Positions 9,693-18,891 of a stretch of 64,000 nucleotides of DNA are shown one piece after another. The stretch is from assembly GCF_003056055.1 (NCBI RefSeq), contig NZ_PYFP01000002.1, positions 1,178,001 to 1,242,000 of the forward strand, written 5' to 3'. The position numbers were made by a program, and so were the translations under genes. The first letter of the stretch is position 1. Each line of letters begins with the position of its first letter. The notes under the pieces were generated by a model. That model searched no databases, was not told the DNA's origin, and saw only the letters and a list, made by a program, of their open reading frames with translations. The stretch comes from Glaciimonas sp. PCH181 (lineage in GTDB: Bacteria > Pseudomonadota > Gammaproteobacteria > Burkholderiales > Burkholderiaceae_D).

Positions 9693-10543
9693 AACTGCCA
9701 TTTAAGATTGATTTGAGCGGCCAGGTCGCGGTGGTGACCGGCGGCGGCGGCGTTTTGTGCGCCGGGTTCGGCCATGCGCTGGCGGCCTGCGGCGCTAAAG
9801 TTGCACTGCTTGACCTCGACGGTGCCGCTGCCGAACGCAACGCCGCTGCCCTACGCGCGGCGGGCGGTCAAGCCATTGGCGTGGTGGCCAACGTGCTGGA
9901 CCGCGCCTCTCTCGAAAATGCTGCCGCGCAGGTTCTTGCCGCATTCGGTCCCTGTGATTTGCTGCTGAACGGCGCTGGCGGCAATAGTCCGAAGGGCACT
10001 ACCAGCAAAGAATGGCTGGAAGACGGCGATCTTGATGATCCATCACTGACCACTTTTTTCGATCTCGATCCGAAGGCGGTCGAATTCGTATTCAACTTGA
10101 ATTTTCTTGGCACATTGCTACCAACACAAGTTTTCGCGCAGCAAATGTTAGGGCGCGCAGACTGCTCGATCATCAATATTTCTTCGATGAACGCGTTTCG
10201 CCCGCTGACTAAAATTCCTGCTTATAGTGGTGCCAAGGCGGCGGTGAGTAATTTCACGCAATGGCTGGCGGTGCATTTTGCAAAAGCCGGGATTCGCGTG
10301 AATGCGCTAGCGCCGGGATTTTTCCTGACGCAACAAAATCATACTTTGTTGATTGATGCTGACACCGGCGTATTGACGGATCGTGCACGTAAAATTGTGG
10401 AACACACACCGATGGGCCGCTTCGGCGAGTCGCACGAATTGACTGGCACCTTGTTGTGGCTTGCTTCCAGTCAGGCGTCCGGTTTCGTGAATGGCATCGT
10501 GGTGCCTATCGATGGCGGTTTTTCTGCCTACTCGGGCGTTTAA
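9689..10543 (+). CDS. SDR-family oxidoreductase, probable D-mannonate oxidoreductase
   Basis: 284 residues with a Rossmann start [20 protein letters not shown], the [10 protein letters not shown] segment, and the catalytic Ser...YSGAKAA triad (Ser in NISSMNAF, Tyr and Lys four apart). The closing [16 protein letters not shown] is typical of SDR proteins annotated as D-mannonate oxidoreductase (fructuronate reductase). It would make mannonate from fructuronate using NAD(P)H, feeding UxuA. Translationally coupled to uxuA by an ATGA overlap. The insert around residues 110-130 ([20 protein letters not shown]) is characteristic of this subgroup. The exact substrate is inferred from context. Confidence 0.85.
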   Translation: MKLPFKIDLSGQVAVVTGGGGVLCAGFGHALAACGAKVALLDLDGAAAERNAAALRAAGGQAIGVVANVLDRASLENAAAQVLAAFGPCDLLLNGAGGNSPKGTTSKEWLEDGDLDDPSLTTFFDLDPKAVEFVFNLNFLGTLLPTQVFAQQMLGRADCSIINISSMNAFRPLTKIPAYSGAKAAVSNFTQWLAVHFAKAGIRVNALAPGFFLTQQNHTLLIDADTGVLTDRARKIVEHTPMGRFGESHELTGTLLWLASSQASGFVNGIVVPIDGGFSAYSGV

Positions 10544-10567
10544 TCGCTATTTTGACATTTCTTTGAA

Positions 10568-11356
10568 ATGGATTTACACATGACCTCCCCTTCTGAAACA
10601 CCATTTGGCGGCATTCGCGTCCACACTTTTACCGATCGCACGACCATGGGCATCGTCGCTGCGGCGGATATTGCGGCGGCTTTACGGCGTCATCTGCTAG
10701 AAAAAGACACCGTGCGTATGATTTTTGCCGCCGCGCGTAGCCAGCAAGAAACACTGGCGGCGCTGGCGGTACAGCCCGGCATTGATTGGTCTCGCGTCAC
10801 GGCATTTCATATGGACGAATACGTCGGCCTTGCGGAAGGCGCACCGCAACGATTCGCCAGTTGGCTGCAACAAGCCATTTTCAATTGTTTGCCATTTGCC
10901 CACGTCCACCTGATCCAGCCCGGCGCTGATCCTGTCGCATCGGCAAAAACCTATGCCGCATTACTTGCCGAAGCGCCAATTGATCTGATCTGTCTGGGCA
11001 TCGGCGTGAACGGCCATCTGGCTTTCAACGATCCTCATGTCGCCGATTTTAATGACCCGGATGCGGTCAAAATTGTGACTTTGGACGACGTATGTCGGCA
11101 GCAACAAGTTGATGATGGTTGTTTTGCCACACTGGCCGACGTGCCGACTCAAGCGATTACACTGACCATCCCACGTCTGCTGGATGCGGCAGAGTTGTTT
11201 TGTGTCGTGCCCGGCGCTGCCAAACTTAACGCTGTGCGCAATGCTTTGTATGCGCCAATTAATGCTATCAATCCGGCAACATCATTGCGTACACACGCAA
11301 ATTGCACGCTGTACCTCGACCGCGATTCAACGCCAGAAGCTTTGGCATTGGCGTAA
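10568..11356 (+). CDS. nagB: Glucosamine-6-phosphate deaminase-like protein
   Basis: About 262 residues of the NagB/SugarP isomerase family. Visible motifs are FHMDEYVGL (catalytic Asp), LGIGVNGHLAFNDP (the NagB signature with catalytic His), and the conserved VPGAAKLNAVRNAL lysine segment. It would deaminate and isomerise glucosamine-6-phosphate to fructose-6-phosphate. Two in-frame ATGs at 10568 and 10580 are possible; neither has a strong ribosome binding site. It follows the SDR gene by 24 nt and precedes nagA, so it sits in the same operon. It is a more divergent NagB than the enterobacterial one. Confidence 0.88.
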   Translation: MDLHMTSPSETPFGGIRVHTFTDRTTMGIVAAADIAAALRRHLLEKDTVRMIFAAARSQQETLAALAVQPGIDWSRVTAFHMDEYVGLAEGAPQRFASWLQQAIFNCLPFAHVHLIQPGADPVASAKTYAALLAEAPIDLICLGIGVNGHLAFNDPHVADFNDPDAVKIVTLDDVCRQQQVDDGCFATLADVPTQAITLTIPRLLDAAELFCVVPGAAKLNAVRNALYAPINAINPATSLRTHANCTLYLDRDSTPEALALA

Positions 11357-11406
11357 AACCTGCATCGGTCGATGAATTACTCACTGCACCCCTCATTGGA
11401 AACCCC

Positions 11407-12558
11407 ATGATGCCAACCATCCTGACCGGCAAAGATCCCTCCAGCGGGCGCAGTCTTGCGATCGAAATCACAGATCAGTTGATCAGCGATATCCGCCCTG
11501 GCCCCGCCGATGAAACTGCGTGGTTGTCCGCCGGACTAATTGACCTTCAAATTAATGGCTATGGCGGCCATGATCTCAATGCCGAGGACATTGACGCCAA
11601 CGTGGTCATTGCGCTGGCAGTTTGCCTTCAGCAAGAGGGAGTGACTACCCTCGTGCCGACGTTGATTACTGCGAGCGAAGCGCAAATTATCGCGGCGTTG
11701 CGAGCAATTGACGACGCGCGTCGTAAAGACCCGCTGATCGCCAGAATGATTCCGTATGTGCATATCGAAGGGCCCGCCTTATCGGCCGAAGATGGTCCCC
11801 GTGGCGCACATCCGCCGGAACATATTCGGCCGCCTTCATTAGCAGAATTCGAGCGATGGCAGCTTGCCTCCAACGGGCTGGTCGGCATGGTCACGATGTC
11901 GCCGCATTGGCCGAATAGCGCACAATATATCGCCAACCTGACGGCGCGCGGCGTGCATATTGCCATCGGCCATACGCACGCAACAGCTGAGCAGATCGTC
12001 GCTGCCGCGGATGCCGGTGCGGTGCTGTCGACCCATCTTGGCAACGGTGCGCATGGCATCTTGCGACGCCACCCCAACTATATATGGGCGCAACTCGCCG
12101 AAGATCGGATGTTTGCGTCATTTATCGCTGATGGGCATCATCTTCCCAGCGATACTTTGAAGGTAATGTTGCGAGCGAAAGGATTGGAGCGGAGTATTTT
12201 GGTGTCGGATACAGCGGCGCTGGGCGGCATGGCACCGGGTGACTATACGACGCCAATTGGCGGTCAGGTGAATTTATCGAAAGATGGCCGCCTCAGTCTT
12301 TCTGGAACGCCCTATCTTGCAGCCGCTGCGCTGCCATTGATTGCTGGCGTCGCGCATCTGGTAAATCACGTCGCTGTGCCATTGGCCGATGCATTGCGCA
12401 TGGCGACGCAAAATCCGGGCCGATTAGTCGGCGCACGCGGTGTTATCGCCATCGGTGCGTCAGCCGATCTTTTGCGATTTCGGTGGTCCAATGATACTAG
12501 CGCCATATCTGTAGGAACCGTGATGATCGCTGGCAAAACTGTTGTCGGCACCAAATGA
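11407..12558 (+). CDS. nagA: N-acetylglucosamine-6-phosphate deacetylase
   Basis: About 383 residues from ATG 11407. An amidohydrolase-fold NagA with GLIDLQINGYGGHDLN near the N-terminus, VHIEGPALS (metal-binding Glu), AIGHTHAT, THLGNGAHGI, and the LVSDTAALGGMAPGDY segment with the catalytic Asp. It removes acetate from GlcNAc-6-phosphate, giving the NagB substrate. Longer upstream starts in the same frame overlap nagB and are not needed. Last gene of the uxuA operon; a hairpin follows the stop immediately. Combining hexuronate and amino-sugar enzymes in one operon is unusual. Confidence 0.94.
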   Translation: MMPTILTGKDPSSGRSLAIEITDQLISDIRPGPADETAWLSAGLIDLQINGYGGHDLNAEDIDANVVIALAVCLQQEGVTTLVPTLITASEAQIIAALRAIDDARRKDPLIARMIPYVHIEGPALSAEDGPRGAHPPEHIRPPSLAEFERWQLASNGLVGMVTMSPHWPNSAQYIANLTARGVHIAIGHTHATAEQIVAAADAGAVLSTHLGNGAHGILRRHPNYIWAQLAEDRMFASFIADGHHLPSDTLKVMLRAKGLERSILVSDTAALGGMAPGDYTTPIGGQVNLSKDGRLSLSGTPYLAAAALPLIAGVAHLVNHVAVPLADALRMATQNPGRLVGARGVIAIGASADLLRFRWSNDTSAISVGTVMIAGKTVVGTK

Positions 12559-12560
12559 AA

Positions 12561-12582
12561 AAGGCCAGCTTTTGCTGGCCTT
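12561..12582. terminator. Hairpin after nagA
   Basis: AAGGCCAGC/GCTGGCCTT with a TTTT loop, starting 2 nt after the nagA stop. The T tract on the plus strand is short; the A run in front gives a better T tract in the leftward direction. It most likely ends the uxuA-nagA operon. Confidence 0.7.
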
Positions 12583-12997
12583 ACCCCTCATGCTGATCGC
12601 AAAACGTCGGGCCATCTGACGAACCAGTCACAAAATGCGGATTAAGGCGTTACCCATGTCCCGGCACAAATGTTACCGATATGTCGGTACAGCGCAGGTA
12701 TTCACGTAATCGCAAGGGTTTATGCCTACTTATCAGCAAATTTGAACCATTCCCCAGGTTATGACGTTTCAATTTTCTCCGACTGCGAGAGATAATGTCA
12801 GGCATCTGGCGCATTTATCGCCTCAAGGATACCGTGTAAGCATTGTTGCCTTTGGGCAAATGTTATCCTACGGCCAGCTCTGTCAATTTCCCATTTGAGG
12901 CACTTTGCTGCGCGCCCATCGGCAGTTTGCTAAGCTCACTCCATCATCCTGATCGGCAATTGCATGCATAAACGATCTCTTTCCTTGAGGTAGAAAA
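12583..12997. other. Intergenic region before lipoprotein gene
   Basis: About 415 bp without a convincing gene or repeat. It should hold the promoter of the lipoprotein gene at 12998, but I could not pick a clear -35/-10 pair by eye. Confidence 0.4.
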
Positions 12998-13669
12998 ATG
13001 AAGAACCTTTTTGTGGCGTGTTTTGCAGCCATTCTCCTGGCTGGCTGTGCAACAGGAGATGGCATGCCACCGGCTACCGGCAATACACAATTCACGGTGA
13101 CGGCACGTTCCTATGACGAAGTCTGGACTGCCGCTATCCGCAGCGTTACCCGCAGTCTGACGATCATCGACGAAAGCAAAATAGCCGGTCGCATCCGCGC
13201 AAAGAGTAACGCTGGTTTGATGTCCGGCGACGATGTGGTCGGCGTGTTTATATCGCCAGCGGGACGCAATGCGTCGTCGTACACCATTGAAGTGCAAAAT
13301 TTGATGCGATCAAGGGGATTGATAAGTGGGCCCGGACCAGACTGGACCCGCAATATTGTGGCTAGCATTAAAGCCGAATTGGCAAATATGGCCCCCAGCG
13401 GCCCCGTTTCTGTTAAAGATTCGCTAAGCCCATCGGAAGAAATTCTCACAATGCCTGCGCCTGATGGTCCACGCCCAACCGGTCCGATCAAAAGCGGTGA
13501 ATTGTCAGCTCAGGTAGAACAATTGGCGCGACAAAGCGGTTGTGTGCCAATCGGTCGCGCTAAGTTGATTGCCAAGACACCGGGGGTTGAGACATACCAG
13601 ACTAGCTGTCAGAATAGCCAACAAGCGTTGTTCAAATGCGAAATGCGTCAGTGTCGGCGGTTGGACTAA
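12998..13669 (+). CDS. Putative lipoprotein of unknown function
   Basis: 223 residues with a type II signal peptide: MKNLFVACFAAILLAGCATG gives a good lipobox LLAGC, so the mature protein would be lipidated at Cys17. The rest has a domain with SYDEVWTAAIRSVTRSL and IAGRIRAKS segments, reminiscent of the small DUF-type lipoproteins that handle periplasmic binding. A Pro-rich linker follows (about 150-165) and then a cysteine-containing C-terminus (SCQNS, CEMRQC). An AGG-type ribosome binding site precedes the ATG. I do not recognise a specific function. It is followed 34 nt later by a second tiny lipoprotein gene. Confidence 0.8.
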   Translation: MKNLFVACFAAILLAGCATGDGMPPATGNTQFTVTARSYDEVWTAAIRSVTRSLTIIDESKIAGRIRAKSNAGLMSGDDVVGVFISPAGRNASSYTIEVQNLMRSRGLISGPGPDWTRNIVASIKAELANMAPSGPVSVKDSLSPSEEILTMPAPDGPRPTGPIKSGELSAQVEQLARQSGCVPIGRAKLIAKTPGVETYQTSCQNSQQALFKCEMRQCRRLD

Positions 13670-13703
13670 ACTCGGGCTGGACTAATCCTAGGGGAAACCA
13701 ATT

Positions 13704-13811
13704 ATGAAGACAGTATTAGCTATGTTGGTATTGTGCTCTCTGCTGGCCAGTTGCTCAGCAGTCAATTTCCGCTGCGATGATCCCGATGCGCGACCAGCGT
13801 CGTGCAAATAG
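13704..13811 (+). CDS. Very small putative lipoprotein (35 aa)
   Basis: A 35-codon frame: signal-like MKTVLAMLVLCSLLASC with a lipobox LASC at residues 14-17, then a short polar tail ending in PASCK. An AGGGGA ribosome binding site sits 8-9 nt upstream of ATG 13704, which strongly supports translation. Probably co-transcribed with the larger lipoprotein before it. The mature peptide would be only about 19 residues, with three cysteines including the lipidated one. It resembles entericidin-like or lysis-protein-like mini-lipoproteins only in architecture; function unknown. Confidence 0.65.
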   Translation: MKTVLAMLVLCSLLASCSAVNFRCDDPDARPASCK

Positions 13812-13850
13812 AAATAACGTCGAAAGAGCGAAGAAATAAAGCGCTGGAAT

Positions 13851-13887
13851 AATAGATGCCTGCGGGACGATCTGGCAGACATCTATT
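13851..13887. terminator. Stem-loop after the small lipoprotein gene
   Basis: Arms AATAGATGCCTGC (13851-13863) and GCAGACATCTATT (13875-13887) pair at 12 of 13 positions around an 11-nt loop. There is no clear T tract, so it may be a transcript-end stabiliser rather than a classical terminator. Confidence 0.5.
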
Positions 13888-14019
13888 TGCATAAAGTTCG
13901 CTGAGCGAATGCCGTGAATTGGCAATAACGCACCAATAACGCTTTATATTCCAGATACGCACGGACATGCGCAAGGTGGAGTATGTATGCGGCGATACTG
14001 AATAAATATGCGCCGTGGT

Positions 14020-14379
14020 CTAGGGTTTATGGAGACCCTGCCAACTGCGAGGACCACCATCACCATGGCGATCATCGAAGCGCCTTAAAAGCGCTTCGCG
14101 CACGTTTTCTGAAAGACTGGGGTATTTGTCGCCGTGCTCAATTGCCGCGTATTCTTCGCCGGCCTTGCTGAGATCATCTGAAACGTGGAAACCGGCCACG
14201 AACTCTTGCTCCCATTGTTCCGTCACCTTCTGCACCAACGCGACACGCCCTGAATGACTTAACAGCCCAAACTCGTCCGAGCCAGCGTTAATCTTTTGTA
14301 CCGTGTCGGTCAATCCTTCTTCGGTCAATGGGGCTTTAGTAAACTCTTTTACTGCATGTGAGCCGCTAGTCTTCGTCAT
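14020..14379 (-). CDS. Conserved-looking hypothetical protein, 119 aa
   Basis: A soluble, charged protein with no signal peptide or membrane segment. It starts at ATG 14379 behind a good AGGAG ribosome binding site 4-5 nt upstream. Composition is rich in Glu, Lys and Gly, and the C-terminus is basic and His-rich (RRFDDRHGDGGPRSW). I do not recognise the family. It stands alone between the lipoprotein pair and the methyltransferase gene. Confidence 0.7.
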   Translation of the reverse strand: MTKTSGSHAVKEFTKAPLTEEGLTDTVQKINAGSDEFGLLSHSGRVALVQKVTEQWEQEFVAGFHVSDDLSKAGEEYAAIEHGDKYPSLSENVREALLRRFDDRHGDGGPRSWQGLHKP

Positions 14380-14572
14380 TTCACTCTCCTTGGTCAGGTG
14401 ATGCGATGGTAGACGTTCGCTATTTCAAAGATCATGATCCGTTTTTAAAAATGGACCTAGCGTGACGCCAAAGGTGACATCTGGCATGCGTGATATCAAT
14501 CAACTCCAATCTCAAGATATCACCTTATTTTGCCGATGCCGGTTCAAGCTCCTTGCGACGTCGGATGCACGT

Positions 14573-15445
14573 TTAGGCATCCGATGGGGTAAAAAATCGT
14601 GGCTGCATTTCTTCCAGACCAAGTGTCTGCAGCACTTCCTGCAGCCTTTGAATAGGGCGTTTGCGTGGCAAATTCTGATACGTGGCGATGATCAATTCAT
14701 TCTTCATCGAATGCTCCCAACCCACTAATTCAGTCACGTTAACCTGATATCCATGCGCTTCCAATTGAAGACACCGTAACACGTTCGTGATTTGACTACC
14801 GAATTCACGCGTATGCAATGGATGCCGCCAAATTTCTGTCAGCGCTTCTTTCGCCAAAGTCTTTCCCTTATTTTTCTTCAATACAGACGCTACTTCCGCC
14901 TGACAACAAGGAACCAACACCATAAACCGCGCCTGCTTTTTTAAACCGAACTGAATCGCATCGTCAGTCGCGGTGTTACATGCATGCAATGCGGTAACTA
15001 TATCTACACGGGCTGGCAGCAGCGGTGACTCGGTGGATTCAGCAACCGACAAATTCAAAAAGGACATCCCGGGAAATGCCAGCCTCTGTGCTAATTCTTG
15101 CGATTTTTTGACCAGTTCTTCCCGCGTTTCTATCCCGAAAATATGCGAACCATCGGTCAACGTCTTAAAAAACAGATCGTACAAAATAAATCCCAGATAA
15201 GATTTACCTGCGCCATGATCAACCAGTTGGATGCCGTGTTCTTTCTGGACGGCCTGCAATAGCGGTTCAATAAACTGAAAAAGATGATTCACCTGCTTAA
15301 GCTTGCGGCGGCTATCCTGATTTAACTTCCCCTCACGAGTCAGGATATGCAATTCTTTTAACAATTCAATCGATTGCCCAGGCCGGACTTCGTGCTTAAG
15401 CTGTGATTGATTATTGGATGCGGATTCTTGCTTGATGCTGTTCAT
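14573..15445 (-). CDS. Class I SAM-dependent methyltransferase (METTL25/RRNAD1-like)
   Basis: 290 residues. A methyltransferase fold is indicated by motif I QLVDHGAGKSYLGFILYDLF at about residue 73, an acidic beta-2 end (IFGIETREELVKKSQELAQR), and the ALHACNTATDDAI segment typical of the Methyltransf_32 family. A PCCQAE segment follows. The substrate is unknown; related proteins are annotated as rRNA- or protein-modifying enzymes without firm evidence. Stands alone, transcribed leftward, with about 190 nt to the next gene downstream. Confidence 0.8.
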   Translation of the reverse strand: MNSIKQESASNNQSQLKHEVRPGQSIELLKELHILTREGKLNQDSRRKLKQVNHLFQFIEPLLQAVQKEHGIQLVDHGAGKSYLGFILYDLFFKTLTDGSHIFGIETREELVKKSQELAQRLAFPGMSFLNLSVAESTESPLLPARVDIVTALHACNTATDDAIQFGLKKQARFMVLVPCCQAEVASVLKKNKGKTLAKEALTEIWRHPLHTREFGSQITNVLRCLQLEAHGYQVNVTELVGWEHSMKNELIIATYQNLPRKRPIQRLQEVLQTLGLEEMQPRFFTPSDA

Positions 15446-15772
15446 TTAATTCTAATTTCCTGGCAGCCTGATACGGCGATTGTGCGGTGATTGCCCGTAA
15501 GTATAGCGATTTCGGGGCAACGGGTGCCAGCAACATAGTTACTTCATTGTTGGATTCGGTGCCTTTGCAGGGCGTCCGCCAAGATTCCTGATGCTATCCC
15601 GGCCGTGGCGGAGCAATTAACGCTCCCCTACTTCACAGTCTCATCACAACACAAACGCACGTATCAGTTTTTGATTCAGCCAGTTACCTGAGGCGATCTC
15701 TGCACTATTAAGCAGATATATCGCCGTCAGATTTAGAAAAGTGACGCATTACAGCGGCAAATCCAAAAACTG
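15446..15772. other. Intergenic region, nothing recognised
   Basis: 327 bp between the methyltransferase start and the response regulator stop. I see no gene, RNA or strong repeat in it. Confidence 0.4.
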
Positions 15773-16432
15773 CTAAATGACAAGAACACACACTTCACCG
15801 TTTGCATCAATTTCACGAATTTCTATTCCCCCGCAGGTATAACGCCCCAATTCGACGTCGTTACGCAGGCCCATTTTTTTCATTGCAGATGTTTTCTGTA
15901 ACGCAATCGTTTTAATGCTTTTGCACAGTCGCACGGCTATCTGCTGAATGGTGTAACCCTCTGCATACATCCTTAATACTTCGGCTTCGCGTCGAGTAGG
16001 CATTCTTCCGACCGGACCGGAACGCAAAATTTCGCGTACCGAATTACCGATATAACGCGAATTTCTTGCGGCGCAGTCGATGGCCTGTCGGATGTCGGCA
16101 ACGTCATCATTCATATGCAAAATGCCGTCTACGCCGCTTTTGATGATCTGATACAACACAGCAGGCATCATATTCATCGTAAAAACAATTAAAAATATCC
16201 TGGGAAAATGCCGCTTAACGTACGACAACAAAGTAAAGCCATCGGCCATATTCTGCATCGACATGGATATATCCATGATGACGATAGTACATCTGGTGTC
16301 ATGTAATCGCGCCAATAGCTGGTCGCTCGATGTTGCTACTGCTGCCACCGAAAGGTCCGGACAGCGGTCAACGTATCCTCGCATACCGCAAATAATGATG
16401 GGATGAATGTCTGCCAAAATGATCGAATGCAA
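15773..16432 (-). CDS. Orphan LuxR-family response regulator with degenerate receiver
   Basis: 219 residues: an N-terminal receiver (about 1-120) and a C-terminal LuxR/FixJ HTH (about 145-205; PTRREAEVLRMYAEGYTIQQ followed by a KSIKTIALQKTSAMKK recognition region). The phospho-acceptor Asp54 (VIMDISMS) and the switch Thr85 are present, but the acidic pair is ADI (only Asp8) and the position of the invariant Lys is Met107 (GILHMND). No histidine kinase is encoded nearby. The layout resembles RcsB/BvgA-type regulators. Phosphorylation-independent or atypical control is possible. Several palindromes lie upstream. Confidence 0.88.
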   Translation of the reverse strand: MHSIILADIHPIIICGMRGYVDRCPDLSVAAVATSSDQLLARLHDTRCTIVIMDISMSMQNMADGFTLLSYVKRHFPRIFLIVFTMNMMPAVLYQIIKSGVDGILHMNDDVADIRQAIDCAARNSRYIGNSVREILRSGPVGRMPTRREAEVLRMYAEGYTIQQIAVRLCKSIKTIALQKTSAMKKMGLRNDVELGRYTCGGIEIREIDANGEVCVLVI

Positions 16433-16807
16433 TCTCGTCTCCTTAAAATAAAACGATGAGAATCAAAGGTCAAATTGATTCTTCGAATAAATATCAAACG
16501 GATAATATTTTCAACTTCGACCTATGTCCGATTTGATAATTTTTTTTCAAGGAGTTAGATTAGGGTATAGATATAGCCTAGCGGTATAAGAACATTCTCA
16601 AAATAGCGGAGACATTTCTATTTATTGCAATTCTTATCGATATTTTAAGAAATATCTGTATTCCGTTGACGGAATTTGGGGAGAGAGTCTCCGCGAAACT
16701 TCGTTTTTTACGCGACATTCATGCTGTCCCGATTCGAAGCCAGACGGATTTATCCAGATTGATATACCAACGAACGGGCAGTCAGATTCAATGCAAGAAA
16801 AGTCAGA
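16433..16807. promoter_or_regulatory. A+T-rich upstream region of the orphan regulator with palindromes
   Basis: 375 bp between priA stop and the regulator start. Contains GATATTT/AAATATC (16639-16656, 4-nt loop), ATTCCGT/ACGGAAT (16660-16675, 2-nt spacer), and GGAGA/TCTCC (16680-16692). No gene seen. The close palindromes could be operators for this or another regulator, or the hairpin series could follow priA transcription. Confidence 0.45.
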
Positions 16808-18853
16808 TCAAATATCGACCGGATCGACCTCCAATGACCATTTAGCACGCGTCTTGATCGCACGTAAAACGGCCAGCCAATCGGTCAGAAAAGCCTGTAA
16901 TGCCGGTCGCGACGAGCATTCAATCAGCAACTGAGCACGATCCACGTTTGCCACCCGCGTCATGGTCATTGGAATAGGATCGTGCATCGTAATTCCGCCG
17001 TGTTCCAGACAAGTTGCCGCCTGTTGCAAAAACGCAATCGCGGTTTCCAGCTCTTTCGCCTCAGCGCGCAATAACGCCTGATAGATATAAGGTGGCAAAT
17101 GGGCCTGCTGGCGCTCCTCCAGCAGCGCGCTGGCGAAATGATCGTAATCATGGGCGATGACAGCAGAATATAAAGGATGTTGCGGATAGCGAGTCTGAAT
17201 CAACACTTCACTGGCACTGCCGCCCTCTTTTTGCGCAGCACGTCCTGCCCGGCCAGCAACCTGCATTAACTGTGCAAACAGGCGTTCACTGGCGCGATAG
17301 TCGTGGGAAAACAGTGCGGTGTCCGGGTTTAGAATGCCGACCAGTGTCAGATTTTTGAAATCATGCCCTTTTGCTACCATCTGGGTGCCGATCAAAATGT
17401 CCACCTCGCCCCGATGCACACTATCAAACGCGCTCTGGGCGCTGCCCTTGCGGCGCGTCGAGTCGGCATCAATCCGCAACACGCGTGCCTCTGGAAACAT
17501 CGCCCGCAAGCCCTCTTCCAGTCGCTGCGTGCCGCGCCCTAGAGGTTGCAAATCGACATTACCGCAGGTCGGACAGGATTTGGGAATGCGCAACTCCAAA
17601 CTGCAATGATGGCACCGCAAACGATGTTCAGGCTTATGCAGCACCATGAACGCCGTGCAACGCGTACAGTTGCTGACCCAACCGCAGGCGTCGCAGGCAA
17701 TTACCGGCGCATAACCGCGACGGTTCAGGAACAATAGCGATTGCTCGCCACGTTGCAGACGCAGCTTCAAAGCGCTAATCAACGTCGAGGTCAGGCCCTC
17801 GGTCGGCTTGTCATGTTCCATATTTACCAGCCGCACCGCTGGCAATACCGCATTGGTGACCGCGCGCTGGCGTAACTCAAGTTTGCGATAGCGTCCTGAC
17901 TGTGCGTGATGCCAGGTTTCCAGCGACGGCGTGGCCGACCCCAGAACGATGGGAATCCCTAGTTGATGAGCACGCCATACGGCCAGATCACGCGCCGAAT
18001 AACGCAAGCCCTCTTGCTGCTTATAAGAGGGATCGTGTTCTTCATCGATGACGATCAGACGCAAATACGGCAGAGACGCCAACACCGCCAGACGCGTTCC
18101 CAAAATGATGCGCGCTTGCCCGAGATGGGCGGCAAGCCAATGGCGCATACGTTCGCCCTCGGCCAGACCGCTGTGCAACGTCGCCACCATCACGCCGGGA
18201 AAACGGGCGCGAATATTCCCCTCCAATTGCGGCGTCAGATTGATTTCAGGGACCAGAATCAAAATTTGCGCGGGATTGCTTTCGCTGCTGCTAGTACTTT
18301 GGGCGAGAATTTTAGCGGCCGCCTGTAAATACACCTCGGTTTTGCCGCTGCCAGTCACGCCGTACAACAACGTCGGCGCAAACCCGGTTGCACCGGCGAT
18401 AGCGTCGGCAGCTAATTGTTGCGAAGAATTTAAAGGTGGTACATCAATCGGCGTGGCGTCGTGCAATGTGGCCAACGTGTGCAGTTTTTTTAATCCACGA
18501 TCCAACGCCACCGTTGTCAGCGCCCGGAGATTTTTTGGTAAGCCCGGTAACGCGACTTCACCCAAAGGCCGCTGATAATAATCAGCGGCAAACTGGCATA
18601 GCGCCAACCACTGTGGTGAAAGTGGCGGCAACTGATGCCGCACGGCTTGCACATCTTTTAATTTTGCCTCTGGGACATCGCTATGGCTGCTACTGCCCAC
18701 GATCATGCCCATCACCTCACGCCGACCAAACGAAAGCTGCACAAGCTGTCCCGTCTGCGGGAGAGCCTCGGACGCATCGGCTGGCTGCCAGCGATAGTCA
18801 AAGCTACTGTCAAGGGGGGTGTCGAGGACTACCTGAAGAATGCATTGTTTCAC
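16808..18853 (-). CDS. priA: Primosomal replication restart helicase PriA
   Basis: 681 residues from a GTG start. The N-terminal 3'-DNA-binding domain begins LQVVLDTPLDSSFDYRW. Helicase motifs: Walker A TLLYGVTGSGKTEVYL (about 160-175), DEEH box (VIDEEHDPSYKQQE), GSATPS, and the C-terminal VAGRAGRA. Eight cysteines (CDACGW, CTRC, CHHC, CPTCG) form the two zinc-binding sites. PriA reloads the replisome at stalled forks. Its upstream region carries two DnaA-box triplets, so DnaA may influence its expression (inferred). Confidence 0.97.
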   Translation of the reverse strand: MKQCILQVVLDTPLDSSFDYRWQPADASEALPQTGQLVQLSFGRREVMGMIVGSSSHSDVPEAKLKDVQAVRHQLPPLSPQWLALCQFAADYYQRPLGEVALPGLPKNLRALTTVALDRGLKKLHTLATLHDATPIDVPPLNSSQQLAADAIAGATGFAPTLLYGVTGSGKTEVYLQAAAKILAQSTSSSESNPAQILILVPEINLTPQLEGNIRARFPGVMVATLHSGLAEGERMRHWLAAHLGQARIILGTRLAVLASLPYLRLIVIDEEHDPSYKQQEGLRYSARDLAVWRAHQLGIPIVLGSATPSLETWHHAQSGRYRKLELRQRAVTNAVLPAVRLVNMEHDKPTEGLTSTLISALKLRLQRGEQSLLFLNRRGYAPVIACDACGWVSNCTRCTAFMVLHKPEHRLRCHHCSLELRIPKSCPTCGNVDLQPLGRGTQRLEEGLRAMFPEARVLRIDADSTRRKGSAQSAFDSVHRGEVDILIGTQMVAKGHDFKNLTLVGILNPDTALFSHDYRASERLFAQLMQVAGRAGRAAQKEGGSASEVLIQTRYPQHPLYSAVIAHDYDHFASALLEERQQAHLPPYIYQALLRAEAKELETAIAFLQQAATCLEHGGITMHDPIPMTMTRVANVDRAQLLIECSSRPALQAFLTDWLAVLRAIKTRAKWSLEVDPVDI

Positions 18854-18891
18854 GAAGTTAAAGTGAATCCTGAGGAAAGTAGCTAACTGCC

